Shown in pieces: positions 7,081-8,761 of a stretch of 8,761 nucleotides of DNA. A model generated the notes under the pieces. That model was not told where the DNA came from and searched no databases. It was given only the letters and a program-made list of their open reading frames with translations. Numbering within the stretch: the stretch's first letter is position 1; each line of letters starts with the position of its first letter. The translations under genes were made by a program, and so were the position numbers. The stretch comes from JAURVT01 sp049059935 (GTDB lineage: Bacteria > Actinomycetota > Actinomycetes > Propionibacteriales > Nocardioidaceae). Location of the stretch: assembly GCF_049059935.1 (NCBI RefSeq), contig NZ_JBMGQR010000112.1, forward strand, positions 1 to 8,761, in the 5' to 3' direction.

Positions 7081-7274
7081 TTCTTTGCTCTGGTTCTCCT
7101 CAGGAGTGAACCTTCGGTGACGATCTGTCATCTGTTGGTGTGGAGTGGTTGAGTGGCGCCTAACCTGGGTACAGGGGTACTGACGGCGCCGGACTCTTCC
7201 CCTCCGAGCCGATCAGGACAGTGGCAGTCACGGCACCGTGCGGACGTTCGCCGGTGTCACGGGAGGGACCAGTC
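7081..7274 (+). promoter_or_regulatory. Intergenic leader of the second transglycosylase gene
   Basis: This spacer of 194 bp is long for an actinobacterial operon, so the second gene probably has its own promoter. It contains the hairpin at 7092-7112, a GTGAC-GATCT-GTCAT motif (7117-7131), a GGCGCC ... GGCGCC pair (7155-7160 and 7185-7190) enclosing GTAC-AGGG-GTAC (7169-7180), and two copies of GTCACGG (7227-7233 and 7256-7262; the second continues as GTCACGGG). GGGAGGG at 7261-7267 is a strong Shine-Dalgarno, 7 nt before the GTG at 7275. I could not assign a convincing -35/-10 pair. Confidence 0.5.
7092..7112 (+). terminator. Possible hairpin terminator after the first transglycosylase gene
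   Basis: Twelve bases past the stop codon, GGTT-CTCC (7092-7099) can pair with GGAG-AACC (7103-7106 and 7109-7112) around a TCA loop with a 2-nt bulge. No U-rich tract follows, which is common in actinobacteria but weakens the call. It may instead be a mild attenuator between the two genes. Confidence 0.35.
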
Positions 7275-8642
7275 GTGAAGTCGACGCACCACAGCAAGGC
7301 AGACCGGCGCGGGCCGGGCCGTTGGCCCGTCGTGGCGGCGGCTGTCCCCGTCATCATGATGGCCGGCGCCTGGAGCGCCGCCGTCGCGCAGACGAGCAGC
7401 GGCGACGACACCCTCGCGGCCGGTCAGCGCGTGAGCGTCCCGGACGTCCCCTCCGCCGAGTCGAGCACCCCGCTCGTCGTGACGACGCCCACCACCACCC
7501 CGCCCGGCGCCACGACCCCGGTCGTCCCCGCCGTCGACACGTCCGCCCAGGACGTCCCCGTGGCCACCCTCGCCGCGTACAAGCGGGCCCAGACGGTGCT
7601 GGCGGCCTCGGACGCCGCGTGCCGCCTGCCCTGGAACCTGGTCGCCGCGATCGGCAAGGTCGAGTCCAACCACGGCCGCTACGGCGGCAACGTCGTCGGC
7701 GCCGACGGCGTCTCGCGTCCCGGTGTGCGGGGCATCGCCCTCGACGGCACCAACAACACCGCCCGCATCCTCGACTCCGACTCCGGAGCGCTCGACGGCG
7801 ACGCCACCTACGACCGCGCCGTCGGCCCCATGCAGTTCATCCCGTCCACGTGGGCGGCGGTCGCCGTCGACGGCAACGGTGACGGCGTCAAGAACCCGCA
7901 GGACGTCAACGACGCCGCCGTCTCGGCGGGCGTCTACCTCTGCGCCGGCGGTGCCGACCTGTCCACGCCGGCCGGCGCCCGCTCGGCGGTGCTCCGGTAC
8001 AACCAGTCGGGCCCCTACGCCGACACCGTCCTGGCGATCTCGGCCCGCTACGCGGCCGGCGACTTCACCCCGGCCCCCGGCAGCTCGAACGTCCCCGTCG
8101 ACACCACCCCGGCCTCCCCGGCCGCTCCCGTCACCCCCGCCGAGGTCACCACCCCGGGCAAGGGCCTGACCGAGGTCGCCGCCGCGGCGCTGCAGCAGCG
8201 ACCCAACGCCCCGGTGCCCACGACGCCCGGCCTGAAGCCGGCGACGCCGAAGCCCACCACCCCGCCGGCCACGACGAAGCCGCCGGTCGTGACGCCTCCC
8301 CCGACCGACGAGACCACTGCACCGCCGGCCCAGGAGACGACGCCTCCCCCGACGGACGGGACGACCGCACCGCCGGCCGAGGAGACCACGCCTCCGCCGA
8401 CCGACGAAACGACCGCACCGCCGGTGGAGGAGACCACGCCTCCGCCGACCGAGGAGTCCACGCCTCCCCCGGTGGAGGAGACCACCGAGCCGCCCGCCGA
8501 CGAGTGCGATGGCGTCACGGTCACCGAGAGCACCGAGACCGCGGGCGACCCCGCGAGCGGGTCCTGCGTCCCACCGTGCGAGGACGGCACCGAGCCGGGC
8601 GCCGACGTCCAGACGCCCTGCGCGATCGTCGCCAAGCCCTGA
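7275..8642 (+). CDS. Secreted lytic murein transglycosylase (MltB/SLT_2 type) with Pro/Thr/Glu repeats and a four-Cys tail
   Basis: Paralogue of the preceding gene, 455 residues from the GTG at 7275. I chose that start because of the GGGAGGG 7 nt upstream and because it gives a normal signal peptide (1-38: basic HSKADRRGPGR, hydrophobic core, AVA before cleavage). An earlier in-frame GTG at 7221 would add 18 residues and lacks a good Shine-Dalgarno. After a Thr/Pro/Val-rich spacer (about 55-92) comes the catalytic domain (92-264): AAIGKVESNHG with catalytic Glu130, VGPMQFIPSTW (183-193), Cys116 and Cys223, and an EF-hand-like loop DGNGDG (199-210). The rest is a Pro/Thr-rich region (265-340), four 16-residue repeats (341-404) and a tail with Cys411, Cys431, Cys435 and Cys449. 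The coding sequence ends 52 bp before the adapter sequence, so it is complete. Confidence 0.9.
   Translation: MKSTHHSKADRRGPGRWPVVAAAVPVIMMAGAWSAAVAQTSSGDDTLAAGQRVSVPDVPSAESSTPLVVTTPTTTPPGATTPVVPAVDTSAQDVPVATLAAYKRAQTVLAASDAACRLPWNLVAAIGKVESNHGRYGGNVVGADGVSRPGVRGIALDGTNNTARILDSDSGALDGDATYDRAVGPMQFIPSTWAAVAVDGNGDGVKNPQDVNDAAVSAGVYLCAGGADLSTPAGARSAVLRYNQSGPYADTVLAISARYAAGDFTPAPGSSNVPVDTTPASPAAPVTPAEVTTPGKGLTEVAAAALQQRPNAPVPTTPGLKPATPKPTTPPATTKPPVVTPPPTDETTAPPAQETTPPPTDGTTAPPAEETTPPPTDETTAPPVEETTPPPTEESTPPPVEETTEPPADECDGVTVTESTETAGDPASGSCVPPCEDGTEPGADVQTPCAIVAKP
8295..8486 (+). repeat. Four tandem 48-bp repeats encoding a Pro/Thr/Glu-rich stalk
   Basis: Four in-frame units of 48 bp (8295-8342, 8343-8390, 8391-8438, 8439-8486) encode PPPTDETTAPPAQETT and close variants; the last is more diverged (PPPTEESTPPPVEETT). 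The units are acidic and rich in Pro and Thr, as in extended wall-spanning stalks, and could carry O-linked sugar. Copy number is likely to vary among strains. Confidence 0.9.
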
Positions 8643-8674
8643 CGGCTCCACGAACCACGGCAGACGGTCGCGGA

Positions 8675-8694
8675 CCACGGCAGATCTGCCGTGG
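8675..8694. terminator. Perfect 20-bp palindrome at the end of genomic sequence, possible terminator or repeat element
   Basis: CCACGGCAGATCTGCCGTGG is a perfect palindrome beginning 32 nt after the second transglycosylase stop. It can fold as an 8-bp stem with a GATC loop. Its left half (ACCACGGCAGA) also occurs at 8654-8664, 20 bp upstream of the copy at 8674-8684. It may be an intrinsic terminator or part of a dispersed palindromic repeat. Because it directly abuts the sequencing adapter, a fold-back artefact is also possible, and what follows in the genome is unknown. Confidence 0.45.
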
Positions 8695-8761
8695 AGATCG
8701 GAAGAGCACACGTCTGAAAACCAGTCAAACAGGAGGAAATCTGGTATGACGGCTTATGCTG
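8695..8761 (+). other. Illumina TruSeq adapter read-through (not genomic)
   Basis: From 8695 the sequence matches the Illumina TruSeq read-2 adapter, which begins AGATCGGAAGAGCACACGTC. The first 23 bases (8695-8717) are identical, and 8718-8728 match with three substitutions. Positions 8729-8738 fit an index, and 8739-8761 match the P7 tail (ATCTCGTATGCCGTCTTCTG in the standard sequence) with several substitutions, mainly C to A or G, as in a low-quality read end. All reading frames crossing 8695 are therefore artefacts at that end. This is recall of the standard adapter sequence, not a database search. Confidence 0.97.

Noticed and set aside
5500..7131. 543-codon minus-strand open frame opposite the first transglycosylase
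   Set aside because: It is antisense to a gene with a signal peptide, catalytic motif and strong ribosome site, and it also overlaps the 5' end of hemL. The composition is repetitive Gly/Ala/Arg/Val.
7221..7274. Upstream GTG start for the second transglycosylase at 7221
   Set aside because: It has no good ribosome site at the right spacing and would place 18 extra residues before an otherwise normal signal peptide; the GTG at 7275 has GGGAGGG 7 nt upstream.
7257..8728. Minus-strand open frames beginning inside the terminal adapter
   Set aside because: Their N-termini (CSSDL, TGFQTCALPI, MLFRS) are translated adapter sequence, and the rest is antisense to the second transglycosylase.
8504..8749. 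81-codon plus-strand open frame at the right edge
   Set aside because: It overlaps the real gene in another frame, and its C-terminus (RKSTRLKTSQ) is translated Illumina adapter.

Overview
The window is high-GC actinobacterial DNA. The evidence is strong G/C bias at third codon positions, frequent GTG starts, and a gene order that matches the Mycobacterium tuberculosis Rv0524-Rv0529 region (hemL, histidine phosphatase, thioredoxin, ccdA, resB, ccsB). The genus cannot be fixed from the sequence. A member of the Nocardioidaceae or a relative is my low-confidence guess.

Positions 1-5578, minus strand, are one tightly packed operon of six genes: hemL, a histidine-phosphatase-superfamily gene, a TlpA-like lipoprotein thioredoxin, ccdA, resB and ccsB. 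ccsB is cut by the left edge of the window. The junctions are a 7-nt gap, a 4-nt GTGA overlap, an 8-nt overlap, a 2-nt gap and a 4-nt ATGA overlap, so the genes look translationally coupled. Together they make the haem precursor 5-aminolevulinate (HemL) and run System II cytochrome c maturation. CcdA and TlpA carry reducing power across the membrane to keep apocytochrome CXXCH cysteines reduced, and ResB with CcsB delivers and ligates haem. The phosphatase-like protein is a conserved but unexplained member.

Positions 5579-5811 are a divergent intergenic region. It has short palindromes near hemL, a cluster of three GTAAC-type half-sites, and a two-tier hairpin directly upstream of the Shine-Dalgarno sequence of the next gene.

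Positions 5812-8642, plus strand, hold two tandem paralogous secreted lytic transglycosylases (MltB/SLT_2 type). Each has a signal peptide, a catalytic Glu and an EF-hand-like loop. Their catalytic domains align without gaps (123 of 173 residues identical by my hand count). Their C-terminal tails are unrelated: a Gly/Ser linker plus a two-Cys tail in the first, and Pro/Thr/Glu 16-residue repeats plus a four-Cys tail in the second.

The last 67 bases (8695-8761) are not genomic. They are an Illumina TruSeq read-2/P7 adapter with index and a noisy tail. Genomic sequence ends at 8694, in a perfect 20-bp palindrome. I see no phage, IS element, CRISPR array, tRNA or rRNA, and no clearly undescribed system. 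The most notable points are the terminal adapter artefact, the diversified transglycosylase pair and the regulatory structure ahead of it.
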